From Roseomonas sp. (GTDB lineage Bacteria; Pseudomonadota; Alphaproteobacteria; Acetobacterales; Acetobacteraceae), in the NCBI GenBank assembly GCA_020249285.1, contig JADCFX010000061.1, positions 1-64,000 on the forward strand: 64,000 nucleotides of DNA, given 5' to 3'. The position numbers were made by a program, and so were the translations under genes. The notes beneath the pieces were generated by a model that had not been told where the DNA came from, did no database searches, and worked only from the letters and a program-made list of their open reading frames with translations. This document shows, in pieces, positions 46,971-55,273 of the stretch; the first letter of the stretch is position 1; every line of letters begins with the position of its first letter.

Positions 46971-47939
46971 ATGGCGGAAGAAGACTGGGACATCCCCGAG
47001 CATTTGCAGCCCGACCCATCGGAGCATGGCTTCGACCTGGATCAGGCCTATCGCGCCGTGGTCGGCTTGCGGAGCCAGGTGCCGCCGGATGCCTTCACCG
47101 CGCGGGTACTGGGCACGGAACGCGAAGGCAGCGGCGTGCTGATTGGCGATGGCCTGGTGCTGACCGTGGGCTATCTGGTGAGCGAAGCCGAGAGCATCTG
47201 GATCACCACCGCCGAAGGCCGCGCCGTGCCTGGCCATGCGCTGGCGGTGGATCAGGAAACTGGCTTCGCCCTGGTGCAGGCTTTGGGTAAGATTCCTTTG
47301 AAACCTGCGGCTCTGGGCGATAGCGAAAGCCTGAAGGTTGGTGCCGCGACTGTCATGGCGGCAGCGGGCGGGCGCGCCCATGCGGTGGCGGGCAAGCTGG
47401 TCGCGCGCCAGCCCTTCGCCGGCTATTGGGAATATCTGATGGAAGAAGCGCTTTTTGTCGCACCTGCCCATCCTTCCTGGGGTGGCGCCGGGCTTTTTGG
47501 CCCCGATGGCAAGCTGGTGGGCATTGGTTCTCTGATCCTGCAGCAGGGGGAGGAGGGCCGCCGGCTTGATTTGAATATGGTCATACCGGTGCATCAATTG
47601 ACCTCCATTCTGGATGATCTGGTCAATCAAGGCCGCCGTTCTGGCCCGCCGCGCCCCTGGCTTGGGCTTTACGCGACTGAGGATGAGGAGGGGATTTCGG
47701 TTGCCTCCCTTGCCCCCGATGGCCCTGCCGAGGCGGCGGGGATGCGCAATGGCGATCGTATCCTTTCAGTGGACGGCGCTGAGGTGAGCGAATTGGCCGA
47801 TTTTTGGCGTGCCATTTGGGCCATGGGGCCTGCGGGCACGAATATCAGGCTACAGGTCAGCCGGGGGAAGGCGCGGCGTGATGTGACGATCAATTCGGCT
47901 GATCGGGTGCAATTCCTGAAGCGGCCGCGCCTGCATTGA
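46971..47939 (+). CDS. trypsin-like/PDZ protein with a lost catalytic triad
   Basis: Protein of 322 residues with an HtrA-like layout: a trypsin-like domain (about 30-215) and one PDZ domain (about 225-312, WLGLYATEDEEGISVASLAP... GDRILSVDGAEV). The landmarks remain, GSGVLI at 53-58 and the strand after it, but all three catalytic residues are replaced. The His position of LTNxHV is Y68 in LTVGYLV. The Asp position of TDLA is G98 in TGFALV. The Ser position of GNSGGP is W170 in HPSWGGAG. There is no signal peptide, unlike HtrA/DegP. It is likely a non-proteolytic binding protein in the cytoplasm. ATG 46971 was preferred to an in-frame TTG at 46956. A cupin gene follows after 11 bases. Confidence 0.85.
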   Translation: MAEEDWDIPEHLQPDPSEHGFDLDQAYRAVVGLRSQVPPDAFTARVLGTEREGSGVLIGDGLVLTVGYLVSEAESIWITTAEGRAVPGHALAVDQETGFALVQALGKIPLKPAALGDSESLKVGAATVMAAAGGRAHAVAGKLVARQPFAGYWEYLMEEALFVAPAHPSWGGAGLFGPDGKLVGIGSLILQQGEEGRRLDLNMVIPVHQLTSILDDLVNQGRRSGPPRPWLGLYATEDEEGISVASLAPDGPAEAAGMRNGDRILSVDGAEVSELADFWRAIWAMGPAGTNIRLQVSRGKARRDVTINSADRVQFLKRPRLH

Positions 47940-47950
47940 AAGAGGAACCC

Positions 47951-48514
47951 ATGTCCCAAGCCGGCGGTTTCATTCTTGTTCCGCCGGGGGGCGGGGCGCA
48001 GCATTGGCAGCCGCAACCGGCCAATGGTTGGATTGAGGTGCTCACTTCGCCGCGCATCGCGGGCATGCCGGCGGGGTTTTCGGCGGGGCTTCAGGAATTG
48101 CCGCCACTCGGCAAAATCCGCGAACACGCCCACCCGGCCCAGACCGAGATTTTCTGGGTGGTAGCTGGGGAGGCGCTGGGGCGGCTGGATGGCGTGGTGC
48201 GGCGCATCCCGACCGGCAGCTTCATGGTGGCGCCACCCCATATCCGGCATGGCTTCATCAATGATGGCGCGCATCCCTTCCGCTTCCTTTGGCTGCTGAT
48301 TCCGGCGGGGCTTGAGGATTTTTTCATCGGCATTGGCCGGCCCAAAATATCTGGTGCACCGGACCCTACGCCTTATCCACGGCCTGCGGATGCGGGGAAT
48401 ATCGAACTCTCCACGGTTTTTGAGACTTTGGACCCACCCCCGTCGCCGCCCTGGGATACCAGCCCGATCACTGATCCCGGCGTTTTGGAGGCCCTGCGGC
48501 GCGAGGCCCTGTAA
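47951..48514 (+). CDS. cupin domain protein
   Basis: Protein of 187 residues with one double-stranded beta-helix. Motif 1 includes IREHAHPAQTEIFWVVAGEALG with candidate metal ligands His, His and Glu. Motif 2 is PPHIRHGFINDG with the last His. The C-terminal third is Pro-rich. Cupins of this type are small-molecule isomerases, dioxygenases or binding proteins, and none can be singled out. The start is ATG 47951 with AGAGGA upstream. It overlaps nothing but follows the trypsin/PDZ gene closely and precedes the ABC importer, which could mean a shared sugar-acid pathway. Confidence 0.85.
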   Translation: MSQAGGFILVPPGGGAQHWQPQPANGWIEVLTSPRIAGMPAGFSAGLQELPPLGKIREHAHPAQTEIFWVVAGEALGRLDGVVRRIPTGSFMVAPPHIRHGFINDGAHPFRFLWLLIPAGLEDFFIGIGRPKISGAPDPTPYPRPADAGNIELSTVFETLDPPPSPPWDTSPITDPGVLEALRREAL

Positions 48515-48608
48515 ATATCCGCTTGCGGCGCGTCGCGGTTGCGTGAAGGATCATGCCCGGAACAGGGCGGCGCGGAAGCCGCCCGGATAATGGGAGAGGG
48601 TTCGGAAC

Positions 48609-49946
48609 ATGGCCATTCAGATCACACGTCGTCAGGCGTTGGGCGCGAGCGCTGCCTTGCTCGGCACGCCCGCCTTTGTGCGGCAAGCCAATGCGCAAAG
48701 CAGCTTTGACTGGAAGCGCTTCGCCGGCGAACGCATTGAAGTCACGCTGCAAACATCGCCGCGCGGCTTGCTTCTGCAACGTAACAATAAGGAATTCGAA
48801 GACCTGACGGGCATTCGCTGCGGCATTGAAGTGGTGCCGGAACAGCAGCATCGCCAGAAGATCATCGTTGAATATGCCTCTGGCCGGCCTTCCTTTGATG
48901 TGGCGGAACTCAGCCTGCATGTGAATAAGCGGCAAGTGGGCAAGGCGCGCTGGAATACGGATATTCGCGCGCTGATGGCGGATGCTTCCATCACCGCGCC
49001 TGATTTCGACTTCGCCGATTTCGGCGCCGGCATGGTGGAATATGCGACCCAGGCCGATGGGCGGATGGATTCGCTGCCGGCCTTCGCGGATTACTTCATT
49101 CTATACTACAACAAGGAATTGCTGGCGGCGAAGAATATCGCCGTGCCCACCACCTGGGATGGCATGTTCGAAGCGGCGCGCGCGCTGACTGAACCTTCGC
49201 GCCAGATTTATGGCCATGTCGGGCGCGGTTTGAAGAACGCCAATGTTGTCTTGTGGTCCAGCTACCTGCTGGGCACCGCGCAGCGCGACATGATCAATGC
49301 GAACCGGCAATTGATCACGGATACGGATGACGCGATCTGGGCCGGTGAGATGTACAAGAAGTTCCTGCGCGATGTCTCCCCGCCCGGGTCCATCGGCTTC
49401 AATTGGAATGAATGCCAAACCACCTTCATGCAGGGCCGCGCGGCCATGTGGGTTGATGGCATCGGCTTTGCGGCACCCTTGGAAGATCGGCAGCGGTCGC
49501 GCGTGGCGGGCAAGGTTGGCTATGCGCTGGTGCCGAAGGGGCGCGGCCCCAATCATCATTGCTGCCTGTTCGGCGCGGGCTATGGCATTCCCGAAGCATC
49601 GCGGAGGAAGGGCGCTGCCTGGCTTTATCTGCAATGGGCGCTTGGCAAGGAAAACCAGCTTCGCTTCCTGACCAGCGGTGCCGGCGTGCCGGCGCGCAGC
49701 AGCCCCTTCAGCAATGAACAGGCGATTGCCGCCAGCACCTTCCCGCGCGAATTCTTCAATACGCTCAATGAAAGTGCGAAAATCGCGCGCGCCGGCCTGC
49801 CGGAAATTGTGCCGGTGACGCAATTCCGCGACGTGATCGGCACGGCGCTTACCAACACCATCAGCGGCGCGGATGTGGCGACGGAATTGCGTCGTGCCAC
49901 CGCTGAATTCCGCCCGGTGCTGGAACAAAGCGAACGGGAAAGCTGA
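48609..49946 (+). CDS. ABC transporter substrate-binding protein (family 1, carbohydrate type)
   Basis: Periplasmic binding protein of 445 residues. The twin-arginine leader ITRRQALGASAALLG is cleaved near ANAQ. The body shows a family 1 solute-binding pattern (EFEDLTGIRCGIEVVPEQQH, YYNKELLAAKNIAVPTTWDGM, FMQGRAAMWVDG). The ribosome binding site GGGAGAGGG precedes ATG 48609. It is the first of three genes of a sugar-type importer, followed by the two permeases after 15 bases. The ligand is unknown. Confidence 0.93.
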   Translation: MAIQITRRQALGASAALLGTPAFVRQANAQSSFDWKRFAGERIEVTLQTSPRGLLLQRNNKEFEDLTGIRCGIEVVPEQQHRQKIIVEYASGRPSFDVAELSLHVNKRQVGKARWNTDIRALMADASITAPDFDFADFGAGMVEYATQADGRMDSLPAFADYFILYYNKELLAAKNIAVPTTWDGMFEAARALTEPSRQIYGHVGRGLKNANVVLWSSYLLGTAQRDMINANRQLITDTDDAIWAGEMYKKFLRDVSPPGSIGFNWNECQTTFMQGRAAMWVDGIGFAAPLEDRQRSRVAGKVGYALVPKGRGPNHHCCLFGAGYGIPEASRRKGAAWLYLQWALGKENQLRFLTSGAGVPARSSPFSNEQAIAASTFPREFFNTLNESAKIARAGLPEIVPVTQFRDVIGTALTNTISGADVATELRRATAEFRPVLEQSERES

Positions 49947-49961
49947 GGCTCTGGCTGACTG

Positions 49962-50873
49962 ATGGCTGAGGCTGATACCATTACCGCGCGTTCGGGGACG
50001 GGCGCGCGGGTTCGCAATTACGCGCGGCATTATGGCTGGTTCATTGTGCCGGCGGCGGTGGTGGTATTGGCCGTCATCATCTTCCCGTGGATTTTCACCA
50101 TCTATGTCTCCGCCCATGATTGGCATTTGGGCGGGGAACGGCGCTGGGTGGGGTTCGATAACTACACCAAGCTTTTTTCGGATTCTCGCTTCGGCTGGGC
50201 CATGCTGCGCACGCTATTCTATACGGTGCTGGCGGTGGTCTTCCCCATGATATTGGGGCTGGCGGCAGCACTCGCCTTCAATCGCAAATTTCCGCTGCGC
50301 GGTCTGGCGCGCACCATTTTCATTCTGCCCATGATGGCAACACCCGTTGCGGTCGCTTTGGTCTGGACCATGACCTTCCACCCGCAGCTTGGCGTGCTGA
50401 ATTGGCTTCTGGCGCAAGTCGGTCTGCCGCCCAGCATGTGGATCTACAGCACCAATACGGTGATCCCGACGCTGGTGATGATTGAGGTCTGGCATTGGAC
50501 GCCCTTGGTGATGCTGCTGATCCTGGGCGGCCTCGCTTCCCTGCCGATTGACCCTTATGAGGCCGCGAAGATTGATGGCGCCAATGGCTGGCAGGCGTTT
50601 CGCCACATCACGCTGCCCTTGCTGATGCCCTTTATTGTTGTGGCGCTGATCATCCGCTGCATTGATGCGCTAAAGGCGTTTGATACGATCTATGTCATCA
50701 CCCAGGGCGGGCCGGGTTCGGCCAGTGAGACGATCAATATCTTCCTCTATCTGCAGGCCTTCGCCTTCTACAATGTGGGCTATGCTTCCGCCGTGGTGGT
50801 GGTGTTCTTCATTATCATCTTGGCGCTGGCCGCGCTGCTGCTATGGACACGCCAACGGGTGAAAATGACATGA
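49962..50873 (+). CDS. carbohydrate ABC transporter permease (MalF/UgpA type)
   Basis: Inner-membrane permease of 303 residues with six predicted helices, the first at about 28-50 (FIVPAAVVVLAVIIFPWIF). The EAA loop for the ATPase reads PYEAAKIDGANGWQAFRHITLP, matching the consensus. The PGGPGSASETI segment is typical of the MalF side. It pairs with the next gene, whose ATG overlaps its stop (ATGA). No ATPase gene lies in the operon. Confidence 0.93.
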   Translation: MAEADTITARSGTGARVRNYARHYGWFIVPAAVVVLAVIIFPWIFTIYVSAHDWHLGGERRWVGFDNYTKLFSDSRFGWAMLRTLFYTVLAVVFPMILGLAAALAFNRKFPLRGLARTIFILPMMATPVAVALVWTMTFHPQLGVLNWLLAQVGLPPSMWIYSTNTVIPTLVMIEVWHWTPLVMLLILGGLASLPIDPYEAAKIDGANGWQAFRHITLPLLMPFIVVALIIRCIDALKAFDTIYVITQGGPGSASETINIFLYLQAFAFYNVGYASAVVVVFFIIILALAALLLWTRQRVKMT

Positions 50874-51727
50874 GCGTGGAAGCAAAAAGGAGCCCGGCGG
50901 CGTATCGGATGCGCCGGCTGATCGGCAATATCGGCTTTGGTTTTTCAGTGCTGGTGCTGATTTCGCCGGCCATCCTGTTCTTCCTGTGGATGCTCTCACT
51001 TTCCTTCAAGAATGAATTGGACAATACGGATTGGCCGCCGATCTTCATTCCGCAATCGCCGACGCTGGACAATTACCGAGAGGTTTTCGCGCGCAATGAT
51101 TTCCTGCGCTTTGCGTGGAATTCCATTGTCGTGTCCTTTGGCGCGACCGGGATTGCGCTGCTGATCGGCGTGCCGGCGGGCTATGGCATTGCCAAAATGC
51201 ACGCCATGCGGGCTGCCGCGCTGATCCTGATTGCGCGCATCACGCCTGGGCTTTCCTATCTGATCCCGCTGTTTCTGCTGTTCCAATGGCTGGGCATGAC
51301 GGGTTCGCTGACGCCCATTGTGATCACCCATTTGGTGATCACGGTGCCGATTGTGGTTTGGGTGATGATTTCCTTCTTTGAAGGCCTGCCGCCGGAATTG
51401 GAGGAAGCGGCCTTGGTGGATGGTGCCACGATTTGGCAGGCGTTTCGCTATGTGGCGATGCCGCTCGCGCGGCCTGGGATTACGGTAGCCACCATCCTGT
51501 CCTTCATTTTTTCCTGGAACAATTTTATCTTTGCCATGGTGCTGGCAGGGCGGGAGACGCGCACATTGCCGGTTGCGGTGAATAATATGCTGACTTTTGA
51601 ACAAATCGCCTGGGGGCCGCTTTCCGCCGCCGCACTTTTGGTGACAGCGCCGGTCTTGATCCTGACGCTGGTGGCGCAGAAGCAGATTGTGGCGGGGTTG
51701 ACGGCGGGGGGTGTGAAGGGAGCCTAA
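50870..51727 (+). CDS. carbohydrate ABC transporter permease (MalG/UgpE type)
   Basis: Second permease, 285 residues with six helices (first at about 20-45). The EAA loop is EAALVDGATIWQAFRYVAMP. SWNNFIFAMVLAGRETRTLPVAV near the C-terminus is the MalG hallmark. It starts at ATG 50870, overlapping the previous stop by four bases. The operon ends here and converges on an AhpD-like gene. An ATPase such as a shared MsmK/UgpC-type protein must be supplied from elsewhere. Confidence 0.93.
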   Translation: MSVEAKRSPAAYRMRRLIGNIGFGFSVLVLISPAILFFLWMLSLSFKNELDNTDWPPIFIPQSPTLDNYREVFARNDFLRFAWNSIVVSFGATGIALLIGVPAGYGIAKMHAMRAAALILIARITPGLSYLIPLFLLFQWLGMTGSLTPIVITHLVITVPIVVWVMISFFEGLPPELEEAALVDGATIWQAFRYVAMPLARPGITVATILSFIFSWNNFIFAMVLAGRETRTLPVAVNNMLTFEQIAWGPLSAAALLVTAPVLILTLVAQKQIVAGLTAGGVKGA

Positions 51728-51735
51728 CCCTTTCC

Positions 51736-52281
51736 CTACTCTGCCGCCGCCTTATGCGCCGCCTCATCAATGCCCAGCGCACCCGTAAAACGGTTGAAGA
51801 AGCCGCAAAGCGTGATGCGGAGCGTGAGTTCCACAATCTGCGCCTCGGAAAAATGCTCCCGCAGCCCGCGAAACAGGCGTTCGGGCACGCGGTGGCTGTT
51901 TTCCCAGGCGGCCACGGCATATTCCGCCACCAGCCGGTCAATCGGCGTCAGCGAAGGGTGATCAATCCGCCCTGGCAGGCCTTCCAAAGCCTCGGTCGGG
52001 ATGCCTTCCACCGCCAGAAACGGCCCGTGATGATCCACGCAATAATCGCAGGCATTGAGCTTGGAGACGACCACGATGGCGAGTTCCAGATAACGCCGCG
52101 GCAGCGTCCCCGCCGCGCGCAATTCCATCAGCATCGGCATCAAATGGCGTAGCGCCGCCGACACATGGGCAAAGACCGCCAATTGCTCCTCAAACGGGCC
52201 GTAGCCGGTGACATAGCGATGCCAGATATCGCGGAGTTCTGGCGTCAATTCCTCGGGCGAGACGTCACGCACACGGGCCAT
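51736..52281 (-). CDS. carboxymuconolactone decarboxylase/AhpD-like protein
   Basis: Product of 181 residues with the AhpD-type redox motif ACDYCVDHHG (Cys-x-x-Cys followed by His). It is helical throughout, as in the carboxymuconolactone decarboxylase family. Such proteins act as thiol peroxidase-like antioxidants. The start was set at ATG 52281 with AAGGAA upstream; longer in-frame starts exist but add residues of no family character. It is divergent from the M20 gene (116-base gap), so joint regulation is possible. Confidence 0.88.
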   Translation of the reverse strand: MARVRDVSPEELTPELRDIWHRYVTGYGPFEEQLAVFAHVSAALRHLMPMLMELRAAGTLPRRYLELAIVVVSKLNACDYCVDHHGPFLAVEGIPTEALEGLPGRIDHPSLTPIDRLVAEYAVAAWENSHRVPERLFRGLREHFSEAQIVELTLRITLCGFFNRFTGALGIDEAAHKAAAE

Positions 52282-52397
52282 GGCGGTTTCCTTTGCAACG
52301 GGCATAAATCTTGCGCTGCCTGCACTGACCCGTCCACCCCTGGACTTGCCTGGGGCACCGCGCGAAACTGCAAGCGACCAATCAGGGGGCCAAGGCA

Positions 52398-53816
52398 ATG
52401 CGCAATACCGAAGAAATCTGGCGGCTGGTGGATGCCAAGGCGCCTGAGGCGATTGAACTCAGCGACCGCGTCTGGGGCATGCCGGAGCTTTGCTACGCCG
52501 AACACCGTTCCTGCGCCGAACATACCGCCATGCTGGAAGCCCATGGTTTTCGCGTGACCACAAATGTGGCGGGCATCCCGACGGCAGTTATGGGCGAAGC
52601 GGGGGCAGAAGGCCCCGTTATCGCGATCCTTGGCGAATATGATGCGCTGCCGGGGTTGTCGCAGGAAGCCGGCATCGCCGAACCGCGCCCCTTGCCTGGC
52701 GATGGCAGCGGGCATGGCTGCGGGCATAATCTGCTCGGCGCCGCTTCGCTTTTGGCCGCGAGTGCGGTCAAGGATTGGCTCGCGCAAAACGGCATCAAGG
52801 GCCGCGTGCGCTATTATGGCTGCCCGGCGGAAGAAGGTGGTGCGGCCAAGGGTTTTATGGTGCGCGCGGGCTGCTTTGATGATGTGGATATGGCGATTTG
52901 CTGGCACCCGGCGGCGTTCTCCGCAGTGAATGAACCGGTGTCGCTGGCCAATACCCGCATTGATTTTGCCTTCACGGGCCGGTCTTCCCACGCCGCCGCC
53001 GCGCCGCATCTGGGCCGTAGCGCCTTGGATGCGGTGGAGCTCATGAATGTCGGCGTGAATTACATGCGCGAACACATGCCATCCGATGCGCGCATTCATT
53101 ACGCCTATCTGGATGCCGGCGGCATTGCGCCCAATGTGGTGCAGGGCACGGCCAAGGTGCGTTATCTGATCCGCGCGCGGGATTTGGTGGAACTGAACGG
53201 CCTGGTCACGCGCGTGCGCAAGATTGCCGATGGCGCGGCGCTGATGACGGAAACCAGTGTCTCCACCAAGGTGGTCAGCGCGGTTTCCAACCTCATGGGC
53301 AATACGCCTTTGGAAAAGGCGATGTTCGATAATTTCCAGCGCCTTGGCCCGCCGCAATTCGATGAGGAGGACCGCCGCTATGCGCGCGAAATCCAGGCGA
53401 CGCTGAAGCCCGAGGATATTGTCTCTGCCTTTCGCCGCCACGGCCTGGCAGCCGAGATGGAATTGCCGCTTTGTGACAAGATTGTGCCGCTGGAAAACAA
53501 GGGCTTCGGTGGCGTTGGGTCCACGGATGTCGGCGATGTTTCCTGGGCGGTGCCAACCGTGCAGGCGCGGGGTGCCACTTGCGCCATCGGCACGCCTGGC
53601 CATTCCTGGCAGCTGACGGCACAAGGCAAATCCGGCATTGCCCATAAGGGCCTGGTGCATGTGGCGAAGATCATGGCCGGTACGGCGGTGGATGCCATTG
53701 CCAATCCGGAAATCCTCGCCGCCGCCAAGGCGGATCATGCAAAGCGTATGGCCGTGACACCCTATGTCTGCCCTTTGCCGCCGGATGTGGAACCGCCGAT
53801 CCAGATGTCGGCCTGA
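52398..53816 (+). CDS. M20 family amidohydrolase (AbgB-like)
   Basis: Metallopeptidase-like hydrolase of 472 residues. The metal site includes EYDALPGL (80-87), GHGCGHN (105-111), the glutamate pair in CPAEEGG and later HPAAFSAVN. A dimerisation domain follows (FTGRSSHAAAAPHLGRSAL), and the C-terminal metal ligand is likely in VGSTDVGDVSWAVP. AbgB-type enzymes cleave p-aminobenzoyl-glutamate or related amides; the exact substrate is unknown. A copy of the 44-nt hairpin repeat begins at the base after the stop codon and may serve as terminator. Confidence 0.9.
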   Translation: MRNTEEIWRLVDAKAPEAIELSDRVWGMPELCYAEHRSCAEHTAMLEAHGFRVTTNVAGIPTAVMGEAGAEGPVIAILGEYDALPGLSQEAGIAEPRPLPGDGSGHGCGHNLLGAASLLAASAVKDWLAQNGIKGRVRYYGCPAEEGGAAKGFMVRAGCFDDVDMAICWHPAAFSAVNEPVSLANTRIDFAFTGRSSHAAAAPHLGRSALDAVELMNVGVNYMREHMPSDARIHYAYLDAGGIAPNVVQGTAKVRYLIRARDLVELNGLVTRVRKIADGAALMTETSVSTKVVSAVSNLMGNTPLEKAMFDNFQRLGPPQFDEEDRRYAREIQATLKPEDIVSAFRRHGLAAEMELPLCDKIVPLENKGFGGVGSTDVGDVSWAVPTVQARGATCAIGTPGHSWQLTAQGKSGIAHKGLVHVAKIMAGTAVDAIANPEILAAAKADHAKRMAVTPYVCPLPPDVEPPIQMSA

Positions 53817-53860
53817 GCATTTTCAAGCCAAGTGGAATCACTTGGCGACTCGGAAAATGC
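53817..53860 (+). repeat. 44-nt dispersed hairpin repeat, copy B
   Basis: Outer arms GCATTTTC (53817-53824) and GAAAATGC (53853-53860), and an inner arm pair CCAAGTG/CACTTGG, form a near-perfect two-part hairpin. The element begins directly after the TGA of the M20 gene. It differs from copy A only at a few inner positions. Confidence 0.9.
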
Positions 53861-53874
53861 GATTATCTGCCTGA

Positions 53875-53899
53875 GCGTTTTCAAGCCAAGCGGATTCCA
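53875..53899 (+). repeat. partial copy C of the dispersed repeat (left half)
   Basis: GCGTTTTCAAGCCAAGCGGA repeats the left arm and start of the loop, preceded by the same CCTGA context as copy B. The right arm is missing. The rest of the gap up to 54137 (about 240 bases) shows no gene or clear signal except G-runs around 53930. Confidence 0.7.
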
Positions 53900-54137
53900 T
53901 GACGCTTTCCCCCTGGACAACGCTAGGCAGGGGGGGATGCGCCACTCAACCGCGCACCCGCGCCGCCTTATCTCCCGGCATGCCGGGGCAACATGTAGCC
54001 GGCACTTTGGAGGCCGGCCTGGCGGGCTCACGACGGGTTCGCCGCCTCCGGCCACACCCTGCAGGGGACGACAGCTTGACGTCCATCCGCGCGCAAGGGA
54101 TGGACAAAGGGCCTTTCGGAGCAATAACCTAACTCCC

Positions 54138-54743
54138 ATGACAATTGAATCTTGGATCGCTTTCCTCCTGGCCACAGCGGTGATGCTCGCCATTCCGGGG
54201 CCGACCATCCTGCTGGTGATCGGCCAGTCCCTTGGCGTAGGGCGTCGCAACGCCCTTCCGCTGGTCGCGGGCGTCGCGCTTGGTGACCTGACCGCCATCA
54301 CGCTGTCCTTGGCCGGGCTGGGCGCTTTGTTGGCTACTTCGTCGGTGGCCTTCACGGCGCTAAAGTGGGCAGGCGCAGCCTACCTCGTGTATCTGGGCGT
54401 GAAGCTGTGGCGCGCCCCGGTATCTGCCGAGGCCACGCCACCCCTCGAAGCGAGGGCTGCCTTCCGTCAGGCCTACTTGGTGACCGCCCTCAACCCCAAG
54501 GGCATTGCCTTCTTCGTTGCATTCGTTCCGCAATTCATCTCCCCCGATGCGCCCTTTCTGCCTCAGGCTGCAGTGCTCGTGGCGAGCTTCGTCGCCCTCG
54601 CGGCGGCCAACGCCCTCCTCTACGCCATGTTGGCGGGGCAGATGTCCTCGCTGGTGCGGCGACCCTCCGTGCGGCGCGGTTTCAATCGGGCAGGCGGCGG
54701 GGTGCTGGTGGGCGCGGGCCTTGCGCTCGCCTTGAAGCGCTGA
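54138..54743 (+). CDS. LysE family amino-acid/metabolite exporter
   Basis: Inner-membrane exporter of 201 residues with about five or six hydrophobic helices. The LysE/RhtB hallmark AIPGPTILLVIGQSLGVGRR is near residue 18, and TALNPKGIAFFVAFVPQFI lies in the middle. Substrates in this family are basic or neutral amino acids or homoserine lactones. ATG 54138 was chosen because it begins the first helix. The frame is open for 100 codons upstream, but that part reads through the repeats and has no coding character. Confidence 0.9.
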   Translation: MTIESWIAFLLATAVMLAIPGPTILLVIGQSLGVGRRNALPLVAGVALGDLTAITLSLAGLGALLATSSVAFTALKWAGAAYLVYLGVKLWRAPVSAEATPPLEARAAFRQAYLVTALNPKGIAFFVAFVPQFISPDAPFLPQAAVLVASFVALAAANALLYAMLAGQMSSLVRRPSVRRGFNRAGGGVLVGAGLALALKR

Positions 54744-54749
54744 TCTTCG

Positions 54750-54965
54750 CGTTGCCCAGACGCCCGGCAATGGGCTGAGATGTCGGTGCGGGCTGGCGAC
54801 CTGGCAACGTCATCACTGGTGTTGTCGACGCGGTTCATGGAGCTCGATGCGGCCGTGTGGTCGAACAACACGGTGCGGGTGATGGCTCGGAACATCTCGG
54901 GCGCGACGTTAGATCTGGCGGCGGCGGCTCTGTCGGTGGGGGTGACGAAACGGCGGGCGCCTTGA
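54750..54965 (+). pseudogene. possible remnant of a phage-type structural protein
   Basis: The frame contains VRAGDLATSSLVL, NNTVRVMARNISGATLDLAAAALSVGV. This resembles the C-terminal beta-rich segment seen in small tailed-phage virion proteins (a pattern of GD, NTVRV and DLA). It has no own ribosome binding site, starts without conserved N-terminus and lies directly after the LysE gene. It may equally be chance similarity. Confidence 0.3.
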
Positions 54966-55003
54966 GCGTTCTTGGTGGAATTACTTTGCGACTCGGAAAA
55001 TGC
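54966..55003 (+). repeat. dispersed hairpin repeat, shortened copy D
   Basis: The right two-thirds (GTGGAATTACTTTGCGACTCGG, interrupted identities, then AAAATGC) matches the 44-nt repeat. The left arm is reduced to GCGTTCTTGG. The sequence ACTTTGC pairs with GCAAAGT a little downstream, giving an alternative hairpin. Confidence 0.75.
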
Positions 55004-55273
55004 GATGAGGCAAAGTCGCCTGGGGGACAGTGACCGCCCCCCGCCTTGCTTTCGCCCCGATTGGCGCCCATATGCATCCTGTTAGGGCGTGATTCCGCGC
55101 GCCTCGCGCCCTGCCGGCTGCGTGATCGGTCCCCGCCGCTTCCTTGGAAGCGCGGTGCGGGCCCGGGTCGGCCAGATCGCTTTTCCCACTAGGACGGTCC
55201 CAATCCCGCGGGGCTTTCTGCCCCAAGCCGCGCTTGGCCCGGAAGGCTGTGCGCGGCTGATTTAGGATTCATC
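55004..55273. other. 270-base leader region before the DEAD-box helicase
   Basis: No gene is seen. The region is GC-rich with several possible hairpins, such as GGGGC-TTTCT-GCCCC near 55217-55231. A long structured leader would fit the known self-regulation of cold-induced RNA helicases, but there is no direct sign of it here. Confidence 0.35.

Noticed and set aside
52245..53738. 497-codon frame opposite the M20 amidohydrolase
   Set aside because: Antisense to a gene with complete metal-site motifs; no family character or ribosome binding site.
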